The position numbers and the translations under genes were made by a program. Shown piece by piece: positions 9,777-22,443 of a stretch of DNA of 64,000 nt. The stretch is taken from positions 186,001 to 250,000 of the forward strand of contig NW_025401443.1 of assembly GCF_020080835.1 (NCBI RefSeq), written 5' to 3'. Below the pieces are notes generated by a model. The model saw only the letters and a list, made by a program, of their open reading frames with translations, made no database searches and was not told the DNA's origin. The stretch's first letter is position 1. Each line of letters starts with the position of its first letter. This DNA comes from Cotesia glomerata (Eukaryota > Arthropoda > Insecta > Hymenoptera > Braconidae).

Positions 9777-11697
9777 TTCAGTTTAATTTCATTTTGTCAT
9801 AAGGGATGGAAACAATATCTACTATCGTAAAGTATCGTGTTTATAGTCTTTCTCGGAATTCTTATACACTTCTCACGAAAATTAAGGGAGCAAGAAAAAA
9901 ATCCAAATTTTTGAGGGATTTTCAACAGGCTGTAACTTGTAGAAAAATGATCGTACAGCAAATAAAAAAAAGCAAATTGTAGTTCGAAGTGTCTAGTTTT
10001 TGGATCTGAGTTTGAAAATTTTTTTCTGAGATTTTTTTTTGAGTAATCTTAAGAAAACCACTGAAAAAAAAATTTTCGAAATTTTTTTTGTTTTTTTTTT
10101 TGTCTACAGACTTGAAAAAATTTTTTTGACTTAAACTCTATATGGACCAGATAACTTGTTTACATGAATTTGAAAAAGCAACCAAAAAATGGGCTTTTAG
10201 CGGTTTTTTGGAAAACCAAGCGCCTGATCAAAAATATCACGGAAACCACTAATGTTAAGTGTGCTTTTTACTGCTCAATATACCCACAAAACCCTACAAA
10301 GTTTCAATTAAATCCAGCAGAACGTTTTTTTTTCCACTTGATTAAATTTTTGACAAAATTAAAGGAGCAAGAATTTCGCTCTAACAAGGTCATTATTTTT
10401 ATTAAAAATGAAAAAAAATCTTTTTTTTATTTTTCTCTTAATTCTGTATAAGTGACTTGGTAAATTAGAAAATAAAAAAAAAAAAAAAATTCGAAAATTT
10501 TCGAAAAAAAAAACAAAAATTTTTTTTTTCTTAAATTTTTTTTTTAATCAGTTAAGAATTAAAAAGATGTAGCGACTCACTTTCTCACTGACACCCAATT
10601 GAAAAAAAAATTTCAAAAATTTTTTTTTTTTACTTTAAATTTTTTTTTAATTTGCTAAAAGTTAAAAAAATGTAGCAACTCACTTTTTCACCGACAGCCA
10701 ATTGAAAAATAAATTTTTTTTGAAGAAAATAAAAAATTTTCCAAAAATTTTTGAATGCTTTTTTCAAAAATTTTCGATTTTTTTTTTTTTTTTTTTTTCT
10801 TACTCTACAAAGTCACTAATACAGAATTGAGAGAAAAATAGAAAAATAATTTTTTTTTTATTTTTAATAAAAATCATGACCTTGTCACAGCGAAATTTTT
10901 GCTCCTTTAATTTTTTCAAAAATTCAATCAAGTAGGAAAAAAAAACGGTTGGCTGGATTCAATTGAAAATTTGTAGGGTTTTTGTGGGTATATTGAGCAG
11001 TAAAAGGCACACAACATTAGTGGTTTCCGCGATATTTTTGATAAGGCGCTTGATTTTCCAAAAAACTGCAAACAGCCCTTTTTTGGTTGCTTTTTCAAAT
11101 TCATGTAAAGATTGATAAAAATTTTTTTCAAAAATTAATAGCCAATCCTTGTAAAGAATTTATTCAAGTTTATAAAACCAACCTTGAATTTTCTGTGCGA
11201 TCATTGGTTGCTGAGATATTGGTAATCAAAGAGAAAATGATCTTTTTCCATTTAAACACCGATATCTCAGCAAGAAATGCTCGCATCGAGATTTTAAAAA
11301 AACCAAATTGAAGCTCAATAATCAAGTTATCTGGTCCATATAGAGGTTAAGTCGAAAAAATTTAGTCCGTAGACAAAAAAAAACCAAAAAAATTTCGAAA
11401 ATTTTTTTTTCGGTGGTTTTCTTAAGATTACTCAAAAAAAAATCTCAGAAAAAAATTTTCAAACTCAGATCCAAAAACTAGACACTTCGAGCTACAATTT
11501 GCTTTTTTTTATTTGCTGTACGACCATTTTTCTACAAGTAACAGCCTGTTGAAAATTCCTCAAAAATTTGGATTTTATTCTTGCTCCCTTAATTTTCGTA
11601 AGAAGTGTATAAGAATTCCGAGAACGACTATAAACACGATACTTTACGATAATAGATAATGTTTCCATCCCTTATGACAAAATGAAATTAAACTGAA
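9777..11697. mobile_element. 1.9-kb imperfect palindrome (fold-back element)
   Basis: Bases from 9777 (TTCAGTTTAATTTC) inward match the reverse complement of 11697 inward (ending GAAATTAAACTGAA) with scattered mismatches over most of the length, so the whole unit folds on itself around about 10740. The right arm carries about 210 extra bases at roughly 11106-11318 that the left arm lacks. The centre is A/T homopolymer runs. Open frames inside are mirror images of one another and are not genes. No clear target duplication was found, so the superfamily is unknown. It is read as a non-autonomous fold-back DNA transposon or an inverted duplication. Confidence 0.8.
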
Positions 11698-12147
11698 TAA
11701 TCTGATAAGGTCACTCGAAGTACTTTTCAATGAAAAATACGGTAATCTTGCTAAGGAGGTATCAACACGTCAATGCTTATTGAACATGGACAAGCAAACC
11801 TCCGAAAATATATGGGGCATTCCATGCCAAATCACCGAGGTTTCGGCCCGACCCCCTTCGATTTCGCTGAAAATTTTTTATCATTTTCTATCCTACCAAA
11901 GACATTTTTCTGAATTTTTTCAGATTTTTTTACCTAACCCAAAAAAAGTTACGAATTTTTGAAAAAAAACGTTTTTTTTTTTCAAATTGCTATATCTTTG
12001 ACACAAATTGACCTTTTGGCATTTTTTTTTTAATTTTATTTTTAATTGTAGTTTTCAGAAAAAAATAAAAAAAAATTTTAAAAAGTCAGGAGATATGAAA
12101 TATTTTCGTTTTTTCAATAAAACCGTCATTTTTTCGAAGTTCGGAAC
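11698..12147. repeat. Host repeat interrupted by the copia element
   Basis: Sequence from about 11810 (GGGGCATTCCATGCCAAATC) to 12147, continuing after the copia element at 19582, is rich in A/T runs and has the look of a dispersed insect repeat into which the copia element inserted. The two halves join at GGAAC. No coding potential is seen. Confidence 0.4.
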
Positions 12148-12537
12148 TGTTAAGAGTACAAGATTTTCTTGTTCAGTTACTTAATTATTTAAGTCTTTAA
12201 TATACTTTATATTTGTATTTGCCGCTCAAAGCGACAACTAAATCAATATTGATTTATACGGAGATAGCGTCGGTCTACGCGCAGGCTAGCTGCGCATACG
12301 ACTCTCTCTCCGGCTTGCTCGCTGTGGCTTGCACATCTTGTTGCTTGGACGCTTGACTGTTCGTGTGCTACTAGTTACAACTCAAGCATCCTTATTAATA
12401 TTGATAACATTATTATACGTATTTTACTTGATAGCTAAGATTGTTTAGAAGTGTTTTATATTTAATAGAAGATTAAATAAACTTAGATTCAGATTAAACT
12501 AAAATCTTGTGTTCCACTTTTATTTATAAACCCGACA
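12148..12537 (+). repeat. 5' LTR of copia element
   Basis: A 390-bp LTR bounded by TG and CA and matching 19187-19576. The near-identity means little time has passed since insertion. It contains a GC-richer stretch around 12260-12370 in an otherwise AT-rich background. Confidence 0.95.
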
Positions 12538-12560
12538 GGTTATGATAACCCAGTGCACGC
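12538..12560 (+). other. Candidate copia-type primer binding site
   Basis: Directly after the LTR the sequence is GGTTATGATAACCCAG. The GGTTATG part matches the anticodon-region primer site used by copia in flies. The following bases diverge, so a different tRNA or a degenerate match is possible. Confidence 0.5.
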
Positions 12561-13513
12561 TTCCACTGCGTACGTGATTTATTTATTAAAAATAAATTGG
12601 GTAAAGTGATTGATCACAAGGTAAGAGTATTTATGAATATTTATTCAGAAAAGATATTCTGGAAAATAAATAAAAGAATATAAGACGTAATTATAGATGA
12701 ACAAAAGCATGCATGCATAGAAAATATAAAACGTAATGAATACGTTTTAATAGACGCTTAATTTAGATAACTTAAAAAGATTTGATAAATATTTATTAAT
12801 TTAATTAAATAAATTCATGGATGACTGAAAATATTTTTTTAATATATTAGATGGTGACAAATAGATTTAATTTAAGTAGATGATGAAATCGCTAATGAGG
12901 CCGGTAGACGCTAAAAATTCAAGATGTCGGCCAACTGCGTCACAATAACTATAGTACACGAGTATCACGTGTATTACAATAGTATGTTTAGATTTTGATT
13001 TTTAGAAGATGTTTTAAATTAAATTTTAAAAGTGAATTATTAATTTTAATAATTATAAAAAAAAAAAAAAATGTATTTTGACATGTCAGTGATATTAATT
13101 AATATAAAATACATATTAAAGCTATTTCGGTAACTTTGGCTATGCGACGCTTGTGTTCGGCATCAAGTAGCTTATAGTTTGTGAAGTTGTTTATTTGCAT
13201 AATGTATCCCGAGTGTGTGCGTGATCAACCACCTTCAACGTTGTTTTATTGCCGTGCGTAAAACTATACGTTGGAATAGGTGTGCATACTCGAGGTGGTG
13301 CTGTGTAAATGATCAATCTTGCGTTTCAAATTAAAGTGAATTGCTGTGCGTTTATTTTAATTTAGAAGCACGAAACAGATCCAATATTAAGAAGAGTATC
13401 GGGTACTAGATGAATAGAATTTTAGAATATTAATAATAAGAGATAGATGATAAATTATTAATTAAATGCATATTTAATTAAATTTAAATTCTGTTTCATA
13501 AAATCCGAAATAG
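12561..13513 (+). other. copia 5' leader
   Basis: About 950 bp of AT-rich leader between the primer site and the first gag ATG. It has no long open frame and no recognised motif. Confidence 0.6.
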
Positions 13514-13802
13514 ATGTCAGAGTCAGACAAAGCTCTACTGGATGATAATGACAGTAAGGAGATGTTTGAACATGTTGAACAAGATTCTGGAAATACTGAG
13601 AAGGACCCAGCATTACAGATTAAGACTGAGAAAACTGAGGACACGCTCCACAGTTTGTCTCAATTCCGCAAAGGATTAATGCAACAAACAAATGGTAATA
13701 ATCCGGAATCATCAACAAAATCTAGTGACATTAAAGATGTAAAAGTGTCACTTGAAAGGATGAAACATTTCTCAACTCCTGTCAAACCAGGCCAGTCGAT
13801 GA
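13514..13802 (+). CDS. gag: copia Gag first exon (acidic N-terminus)
   Basis: The frame starts with ATG at 13514 and encodes 96 residues rich in Ser, Asp, Glu and Lys before a GTAAGT donor at 13803. Removing 13803-13970, which ends TTTACAG, joins the last base to the next exon and keeps the frame, giving an uninterrupted Gag start. Unspliced RNA would stop three codons later at 13808-13810. Coordinates therefore suggest splicing inside the gag leader rather than a second initiation at the ATG at 13961. This is an inference from splice signals and phase. Confidence 0.6.
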
Positions 13803-13970
13803 GTAAGTAATGACTATAAAATAATTTAGAAGCTGTAAACATAATTAGTAGACACACTTTAAGAAAAGATGAAAGTGTTTAAGAGTAGTTAGATGAGGCC
13901 TATTTAGATGTATAAAGATGTATAGATGTTAAGAAAATCCCAGATACTAATTAAGATTACATGTTTACAG
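13803..13970 (+). other. Candidate 168-nt intron in copia gag
   Basis: It begins GTAAGT and ends TTTACAG. The flanking frames fuse in phase (one base from the left exon plus two from the right make an AAT codon). Stops lie in the retained frame. Length and signals fit a short insect intron. Confidence 0.55.
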
Positions 13971-16900
13971 ATAAAGATGACAATATAGATGATGTTACAG
14001 ATGATGGTAAGAATGACAGCAAAGATGATGGTGCAGATGATGACTTTAAAGACAAGAGTGAACAGACCAAGATTAAGATTAGAAGCAGTGAAAAGATGTT
14101 AATGCTTGGTAATAAGAATTTAGAAGACATGAAGAGGTTGATGTTGGAGTCAAACAAGCAGACTCAAGAGATGGCAGCGTCAATTGGAAAAACAGCTAGG
14201 AGACTCGAGGAAGTCTCTATTGCAATGTTAGATGCACTAAAGGTGATGACAAAAGGTTATCAATCAGAGTTAGATCGAGAAAAGATTAAAGCAGAAGCAA
14301 CAAAGGTAAAGAATTCACATAAATTTCCTACTTTCCCAAATAAGAATGATTTAGAAGTTACAAATGGGAACAGTACTATCTCTAGAGATTTGAATGTAAT
14401 TAAAGATGCATTACTATCAAATCAAAGTAAGATTAACGTTAGAAGAGATTATAGATTAACTCAAAAATCAAACTATAATATCTGGTTTGATTATTTAAAA
14501 TCAGAACTTACTAGTTGTGATTTGTTAGATGTAATAGATGAAAATAACAGTAATGATAATAACTTATCAAATTCAATGAATAATAAAAGAAAATGCCTTG
14601 TTAGAGATATTATTATTAATCATTTAGATGAAAATTATCACAAGAAAATTCTTGAGATTTCTGAACCCGTAGAAATTTTAAAAAGAATTAAAGAATGTAG
14701 AAAAGAACAGATAAACCTTACATCAAGTTCAGTTAGAAAAAGATTGTATTCAATTAAGATGAAAAAGAATGAGAAGGTCAATGACTTCTGTGAAAGATTT
14801 GACCAGATCATTAGAGAATATGATTCTTGCGGAGATGGAGAAAAATTAACTGAGCAGGAGATTAGATCAGCTTTTTATCAAGCTATAACCCCTGTAACTC
14901 CTCAACTAATGTCCGCAGATTTTCTTAAGAGATCTCAGTCAAAAGAGATGATGACATTAAATGAAATGAAATCTTTTATTCTACAGTTAGAAGCAGAAAA
15001 GAAGACCGGAGATGGAGATGATACTGTTAAAGCACAGATAGCAAAATTTGACAGCAAGACAAGATGTTACAGATGTGCTAAGACTGGACATAGAATCGAG
15101 GACTGTCTATTGTCAAAAGACTTGTGGTTTTGCTATTTTTGCCAGGACATTAAAAATCACAAAGGTGCAGAATGCAAGGAAGGAAGACTCAAAAGTAAGA
15201 TTTTGAATAATGATAATATAAAATCTAGAGGTAAAGTAGATAGACGAGGTTTTATTAAAGTTAGAAATAATGTGAATTCTAAGCCATATAATAATGATAG
15301 ACGTTTTAAGAATTGTAATAAGAATAATCAACAGTCAGCTCAAAATGCACCTAAACGGGACAGTAGAAGTGCAAAAAGAGTGACTGATGAAAGACAAGGT
15401 AAGAAATTATTAAATGAAGATTTAATAGATGAGATTAAATTTATTGCTGATTCAGGAGCAACAGATCACATAGTAAAAAATCGATTGATATTAAGCAATT
15501 TTGAAAAATGTGAAAATAAAGTAATTAAGAGTGCCAATAAGAATAAATCGGCTGATATTTTAATAGATGGAAAAGGCGATCTTTTGCTCTACACGAATCA
15601 AGATAACAAGATAATTAAATTATCAAATGTTATCAGTGCTAAAGATGTATCAGATAATTTATTATCATTAAGAAAATTAGTAGATAAAGGATTTAAGATT
15701 TATTTAGATGATAAGACTTTGAGAGTATTTAGTGAAAATTTAGAAGAAATAATACTAGAAGGAATATATGAACAACCCAACTGGATCTTGAACTTCAAAG
15801 TTAAGAATTACATCGACGACAAAAACAAATTAGATTGGGAATACAATACTTATCGTTGTAAAGCTGTAATGATTCAAGAAGATGACACCGATGAATCAGA
15901 AGTAGATTTACAAAGGAAGGAGGGAGATTCAGAAAACATAGAGGTCAAGGATTCTTCAATTAGGAGGGAGGAAGAAGTTACAACACCTCCAGAAATAGAA
16001 CAACATCCTGAAAATCCAGATGATGACATGTTTAATTGGGATTCTAGTTTAATAACTAGAAATACAATTAAGTTAGATGACATCGAGAGCATTAAGAATT
16101 TAGAAGAGCTATTCACATCAAATCCATTAGAGCAAGGGACAACAGAGTCAAGTAAAATAAATGAAGCTATGTTATGGCATGTAAGACTTGGTCATGCTTC
16201 ATTAAATTATCTCAAGAAGTTACAGAAAGTATACAGTAAATTAGAAAAAGTTAGATTTGATGATTCAATTCTAGATTGTGAAATATGTATTATGTCAAAG
16301 ATGCAAAAATTACCATTTAAAGAAGTTAGAAGACGAGCATCAAGACCATTACAAATAATACATACGGTCACGATGGGTCCAATAAAACCAACTTCACACC
16401 CAGGACACAAAAGATTTATTAATGTGTACATAGATGATTACTCCAGATTAGCTAGAGCATACCCAGTAAAGACTAAAGATGAATCAGGAGAAACATTAGA
16501 AAAATTTCTAATATCTACAAGAAATTTACTCGGCAAAGATGAAAAAGTATGCTACGTTAGATCGGATCAAGGAACAGAATTCACTGGTGGAAAATTTCTA
16601 GAGGTTTTAAGAAAAGAAAAGATAGAATTAGAATTAACACCGCCTTATACCCCTGAACACAATGGAGTCTCTGAAAGATTCAACGCTACGTTGCAGAGAA
16701 AAGTCAGAACCTATATGTTAGATTCTGGTTTACCCAAGAGTATGTGGGAGTTAGCAGTGGACGCAGCTGTTCACTCATACAACCGAACACCACATAAATC
16801 TATAGATTATGATGTACCATTGATGAAATTTAATAAGAATGAAAATTGTCATTTTGATAAAATTAAAAGATTTGGATGTATTGGATATATTAGAATTCCA

Positions 16901-17569
16901 AAACCAGAGCACAAGTTCAGCGAGAGAGCAATCAAAGCTGTAATGGTAGGATATAAACCCACAGGATACTTGTTATGGCACCCAAGTACTGGAAAATTTC
17001 TAGAGTCACGACATATTAGATTCAATGAAAAATTAGTGTACAAAGATGTATATAAGAATAAACAAACAGAAGAAACTGAAGATGAAATTAGTTGGAAGTC
17101 AGATGAAAATGTACCAAATAATTTAGAAGACAAAATCAACGAAGAAAAGGAGAAACCGGAACAAAGAAAAAGAGGAAGACCCCGTAAAAATCCACTAGAT
17201 GTTAAAAACTTAATTGAAAAGAAGAATTCATCAGAAGAAATTAGACCATGTACTAGAGGTGAGATGAAAAGAAAATTAGAATCTGGAAAAGATAAATTGA
17301 TTGAAGACATAAGCTTTGCAAAAAGTGTCAACGTGTCTGAAGATCAATCTAAGATGGATGAACAAGAATTAATAAGATGTTTAATTACTTCTTTAAACAA
17401 AGAACCTATTAACTATGATGAGGCAAGCAACTCAAGTGAAAGATGTCAATGGATGAAGGCTATCAAAGATGAATTGGACTCAATAACTAAAAATGATGTC
17501 TGGGAATTCGTAGATTTGAAAGAAGCAAGTAAAATTAAAGGAAAATTAAATATCATTGATTCAAGATAG
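13971..17569 (+). CDS. pol: copia Gag-Pol: Gag, protease, integrase
   Basis: The frame covers about 1200 residues (an ATG lies at 13961 if splicing is not used). In order: a helical Gag; a CCHC knuckle CYRCAKTGHRIEDC near residue 368 followed by a second Cys/His cluster; an aspartic protease with FIADSGATDH near residue 494; the integrase zinc domain HVRLGHAS...CEICIMSK near 740-785; and the integrase core with YIDDYS, SDQGTEF and HNGVSERF. A Lys/Arg-rich GRPRKNP stretch near 1070 may aid nuclear entry. It ends at TAG (17567-17569), at the point where copia reverse transcriptases have Trp (W-V-F-K), indicating a nonsense change rather than a true end. Confidence 0.92.
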
Positions 17570-19061
17570 GTATTTAAAAAGAAAGTAGAAGTAAATAAAG
17601 ATGTACTTTATAAAGCACGACTAGTATGTCGAGATTAAAGATAAGAACGATTATGATTTAAAAGATACATATTCGCCAGTATCTAGACTATCACTCATAC
17701 GAGCATTACTTTCAATAGTAAATAAATATGATCTAGAAATCTGTCAATATGATGTGAAAACTGCATTCCTTTATGGAAATTTAGATGAAGACATTTACAT
17801 GAAGATACCAGAAGGTCTAGATGTAGATGAAAAGACAAAACAAACAAAGATACTTAAATTAAAGAAATATTTGTATGGATTAAAAGTAAGTCCTAAGAAG
17901 TGGAATATAAAATTCAATCAAGTGGTAAAAGAAATTGGTCTCGAAAATGATTTACATGAACCATGTTTATACACTTGGAGAAAAAAAAATGGAATTGTAG
18001 CTGTACTGCTAATTTATGTAGATGACATTTTAGCTGCTAGCAATGATCCAAAGAAGTTAGATGAAATTGGAAATCATTTATGTAAGAATTTTGAGATGAA
18101 AGTTCTTGGTGAACCCAAGAAATTTCTTGGAATTGAGATAGAAAGAAATAGAGAAGAGAAATACATCATATTAAATCAAAGTAGCTATATAGAAAGCATT
18201 TTAGACAGATTTAAGATGACTGACTATAACCCGCAGAATACCCCAATGGTTACTAGACAAGCTGAAAATAGAAGTAAAAAAAGAAAATTGAAAGAGTTAG
18301 AATCATCTGAACGTGAACAATCATCAATCACTAGAAAAGCTCCATACAGAGAGGCAATTGGAAGTCTTATGTACTTAGCAAATGGAAATAGACCAGATAT
18401 TTCGTTTGCTGTACATTACTTAGCTAAAAAACAATTAAGTGCTACCGAAGATGACTGGAAAGATGTTAAAAGAATTTTGAGATATTTGAAAGGTACAGTA
18501 AATTCAAACCTGAAATATACAGGTAACTCAGATGACTTAGAAGCTTTCTCAGATGCTAGTTTCAGAGATAATGATGACTCCACGTCATCAGGAGGATATA
18601 TTATTAGACTTTTTGGTGACGTAATTGCTTGGAGAAGTCACAAACAGAATTACGTTACATTGTCAACCTGTCAAGCAGAATATTTGGCAATGAGTGATGC
18701 TTGTCAAGAGATAATATCTTTAGATAAAGCAATTAGATTTGTAATTGGAAAGACATTATTTCCTACTACTATTTGGTGTGATAACAAGTCAGCAGACGAC
18801 TGTACTAAGAAGGATGGAAGTCATAAACTTAAGATGTTCGATAACAGCGTAAATGAAATTAGATTAGAATTACTAGAACGAGAGAAAACAGGTAGTAGAA
18901 AACACATGGCACAAACCCATGGTGATTTCATTAAACAATGTGTTAATGAAAATAGAATAAGAGTTTGTTGGATTTCTACAAAAGAAAATTTGGCTGATAT
19001 ACTAACTAAGCCACTACCTGCAGAACCTTTTAGATACTTAAGAGATAAATTATTAGATTAA
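17570..19061 (+). pseudogene. pol: copia Pol: reverse transcriptase and RNase H, disrupted
   Basis: After the TAG the original frame continues through VFKKKVEV and YKARLVCR, then breaks at 17633-17638. The reverse transcriptase resumes in the next frame (KDKNDYDLKDTYSPVSRLS) and stays open to 19061. Motifs include QYDVKTAFLYGN, the catalytic LIYVDDILAAS, then the RNase H residues FSDASF, STCQAEYLAMSDA and WCDNKSADD. The shift equals a two-base loss in a Cys-Arg-Gly-Phe-like motif. With the upstream stop, translation of the polymerase from this copy should fail unless suppressed. RT and RNase H residues otherwise look intact. Confidence 0.9.
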
Positions 19062-19168
19062 ACAATTAGAAGTATATTAGAAGCTATTTAGAATTAATTA
19101 TAATTATTATTTCATTATGTTGCAGAGAAACCTAATGACAGAAAGAAGTAGAGCAGTGGAAGCTGGAA

Positions 19169-19186
19169 ACAAGAAAATGGAGAGAG
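19169..19186 (+). other. Polypurine tract of copia element
   Basis: The purine run AACAAGAAAATGGAGAGAG ends at the base before the 3' LTR, the expected position for the plus-strand primer. Confidence 0.8.
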
Positions 19187-19576
19187 TGTTAAGAGTACAA
19201 GATTTTCTTGTTCAGTTACTTAATTATTTAAGTCTTTAATATACTTTATATTTGTATTTGCCGCTCAAAGCGACAACTAAATCAATATTGATTTATACGG
19301 AGATAGCGTCGGTCTACGCGCAGGCTAGCTGCGCATACGACTCTCTCTCCGGCTTGCTCGCTGTGGCTTGCACATCTTGTTGCTTGGACGCTTGACTGTT
19401 CGTGTGCTACTAGTTACAACTCAAGCATCCTTATTAATATTGATAACATTATTATACGTATTTTACTTGATAGCTAATATTGTTTAGAAGTGTTTTATAT
19501 TTAATAGAAGATTAAATAAACTTAGATTCAGATTAAACTAAAATCTTGTGTTCCACTTTTATTTATAAACCCGACA
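19187..19576 (+). repeat. 3' LTR of copia element
   Basis: 390 bp, matching the 5' LTR except for a noticed G/T difference near 19477, and followed by the GGAAC target duplication at 19577-19581. Confidence 0.95.
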
Positions 19577-19581
19577 GGAAC

Positions 19582-20190
19582 CTTCGATTTTCAATTTTTT
19601 GTCTCAAAAAAAATTTCAACTAAGATAGTATTTAACCCACCTATTTAGATTTTGTGCCGACTTTTCTTTCTATTTTTTTTTCGATTGAAAAAAAGAAAAC
19701 AAATTCTAAAATTAGTTTATTTTACATAACTTTGCGTTAAAATATTTTTGGATTGTTTTTAAAATCTTAGAAATTGAAAAAAATTGTACAACAACAATCG
19801 TTAAGTGTATTTGTGCAAGTATTAAATTATTTTTAACCGCTTAAAATATTTTATTAACGTATAGTGTTATTAATTTTTCTCTATTTATTCAGTTTTGTTT
19901 TCCCCGCGTGATGATGAGTTTAAAATTTCAAATTTTCAAATAAGAAGTTTTTTACCAACTGCTCATATCGCCGATAAAAGAATTCACCACCGATAATGAA
20001 GGTAGGTTCTTATTTTTTCTTAATCGTTTTAAGGCTATGTTTTCTGAACGATGTTAGTGTTTTTCTTGCAACTCGTTGACAAATTCGTTCTCTAACGTGT
20101 ATCAAGTATTAATAAGCAAATTGTCATTGAATAAAAATTATTTTAAGTTAATTTCTTGATTAATAATAATTAAAATGCCGAAATTTTTTA
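19582..20190. other. AT-rich flank, no gene seen
   Basis: This continues the repeat interrupted by copia and then gives anonymous AT-rich DNA. Short open frames have no protein-like features. Confidence 0.4.
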
Positions 20191-20421
20191 GGACGTGTCT
20201 ATTCACACGTAAAACTGTCTGTAGCGTGACTCTAGCGTGACTCTAGCGTGGCTATACTGTAACTCAGGAAAATCGGAAAAATGAGCTTGTTTTGAGCTTA
20301 AGCGTGACTATAAGAAATTAGTTTTATACCGAAACACTAATGATGATATCGTAAATTTAAAATGAGTTCACTACATCGAACGGGAGATAAAATATCAAAA
20401 TAAATTAAACTTGAGTATTTA

Positions 20422-20505
<84 letters not shown>

Positions 20506-22412
20506 TATATATATATATATATATATTATGCAGGAAAACCATAAAAAAATAATACAATTAACGCAAAATCTCGAATTGAAAGTTGATGATCATCAATGAT
20601 TGTGAGCATAAATGTAATAAATTGTAATCAAAATTTATTTAATAATAATGTATGTATGTAGTAACGATATATAATAATATATTAAATAAAAGACTATAAC
20701 CCACAAATAACTAGTAAAAATACGAATAGTATAATAACATAAATAACTACCTTATCATTGGTGTTGACGAAAAACGAAGAGAATCGAAAAAATCCGAAAG
20801 CATCCGAGTATGGCATCAGTTGAATTAAATTACTGCCGCCAAGCGAAATTTATAACAAAACAAAACTTAAAATATTCGAATTGATAGAAATTGATAATTA
20901 AAATTACATGATATTAATAACATGTATGAGTCAGTAAATAAAATGTGTTTTGAAATAAAGTTAATAATAAGTTAGTAAGTTAATAAGTTTAGGAATAAAT
21001 AAAAGTATATTATTATTATTATTATTATTATTTTAATAAATATTTCGGTTTAATATTCAAATGTACTTAATTTTTGAGTTCACGCATACTTGCGTCTACG
21101 TGTAGATATAAGTATTAATCCACGCTACGTGGATCTAAATTCATTCACGCCGCGTCTCTCTAAGGCTTGTAATAAATACAAATTTTGCTAGCAACAGTAA
21201 ATAATTCAATTTTTAATTAGTCATTAATAAAGTAATATTGTTATTTCTTTTTAAAGAGTTCTAAGTAATATTTAAACGTACTTACGTTTTTAAATCTAAA
21301 CATACTTGCATCTCCCTGTAGATTTAACTATTAACCCTTGCTACGTGGATTTATACTCAAATTATAAGTCTTAGAGATACGCGGCGTGAATGGATTTAGA
21401 TCCACGCAGCGTGGATTTATACTTACATCTACAAGGAGATGCAAGTATGTATAAATTAAAGAAAGTAAGTACGTTTAAATATTACTCCGAAATTTTTCCA
21501 AAAAAATCAAGATCAGTTTATTTATGATTAATTAATAATTAAATTCTTGCCTATTGCTAGCATAATTTATATTTATAACAATCCTTAGAGGTAAGCAGCG
21601 TGGATTAATACTCAGATCTCTACTGCGTATCTCTAAGCCTCGTTATAAATACAAATTATGCTAGCAATAGTACAGAATTTGATTATTAATTAATCATGAA
21701 TAAATTGATATAATTTTTGTTTTTAAAGATTTCGGAGTAATATTTAAACGTACTTATTTTTTTTTTTAATTTATACATACTTGCATCTCCGCGTGGATGT
21801 AAGTATTAATCCACGCTGCGTGGATTTACCAGCGTGCATCTACATCCATTAACGCTGCGGACATCTAAGGCTTGGATTAAATAGAAAATTATGCTGGCAA
21901 TAAGTAAGAATTCAATTATTAATTAGTTATAAATAAATTTATCTTACTATTATTCTTTTTTTTCAAAGATTTCGGAGTAATATTTCAACGTACTTACTTT
22001 TTTTTAATTTATACATACTTGCATCTCCGCGTGGATGTCCGTGCTGCGTATCCATGCTGCGTATCTCTAAGGCTTGTGATAAATACAAAGTATGTTAGCA
22101 ATACTGATAAATCCAACTACTTATTAATAAAAATGAAAGATTTATTTTTTAATAGCTCGTCCAAAATACATACTAAAAGTACATGCATCTACTTATGATT
22201 ATCTCAACGTAACTCATATAAATTATTGGCAATGTTGTTTTCATTCGTACATAAAAAGAACCTTGATAAATCAACACCGCGCGAATGTAAGGGCCTTATA
22301 CTCACGCTGCTGGAATGTTAGGACCCTTATATTCACGCGGCGTATGTTAAAGGCTCTTATACTTACGCGGCGTTGATTTATCCGGGTTTTTGTACGTGTG
22401 AATAGTCACACA
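20191..22412. repeat. Cluster of GCGTGG-rich palindromic/tandem repeats
   Basis: The left edge (GGACGTGTCTATTCACACGT at 20191) is matched in inverted form by the right edge (ACGTGTGAATAGTCACAC near 22395-22412). Between them the motif ATCCACGCTGCGTGGATTTA and the phrase CATACTTGCATCTCCGCGTGG recur in both orientations near 21070-21140, 21300-21370, 21390-21470, 21590-21660, 21770-21850 and 21980-22080. A compact unit at about 22240-22412 resembles the MITEs in the introns of the gene at 36414. It is read as nested or expanded copies of one palindromic MITE family. No protein-coding frame is seen. Confidence 0.7.
20425..20526. repeat. (AT)n microsatellite
   Basis: About 100 bp of AT dinucleotides with a single G interruption near 20505. 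Confidence 0.95.
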
Positions 22413-22443
22413 TCTTATCATGAAAAAATATAGGTCTTTAAAT

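Larger units (their letters stand above)
12148..19576 (+). mobile_element. Full-length Ty1/copia LTR retrotransposon
   Basis: Two 390-bp LTRs (12148-12537 and 19187-19576) start TGTTAAGAG and end CCCGACA, and only one substitution between them was noticed. GGAAC is duplicated at 12143-12147 and 19577-19581. Integrase precedes reverse transcriptase, the defining copia order. The leader opens with GGTTATGA, similar to the GGTTATG after the Drosophila copia LTR, which is primed by an internal tRNA-iMet segment. Gag begins in a separate exon. An in-frame TAG and a frameshift near 17567-17636 disrupt pol, so this very young copy appears non-autonomous unless these are assembly errors. Confidence 0.96.

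Noticed and set aside
13957..17331. Several minus-strand frames inside the copia element
   Set aside because: They are shadows of the Gag-Pol frame and show no independent features.
20411..20599. Small Tyr-Ile repeat ORF
   Set aside because: It is read through the (AT)n tract.
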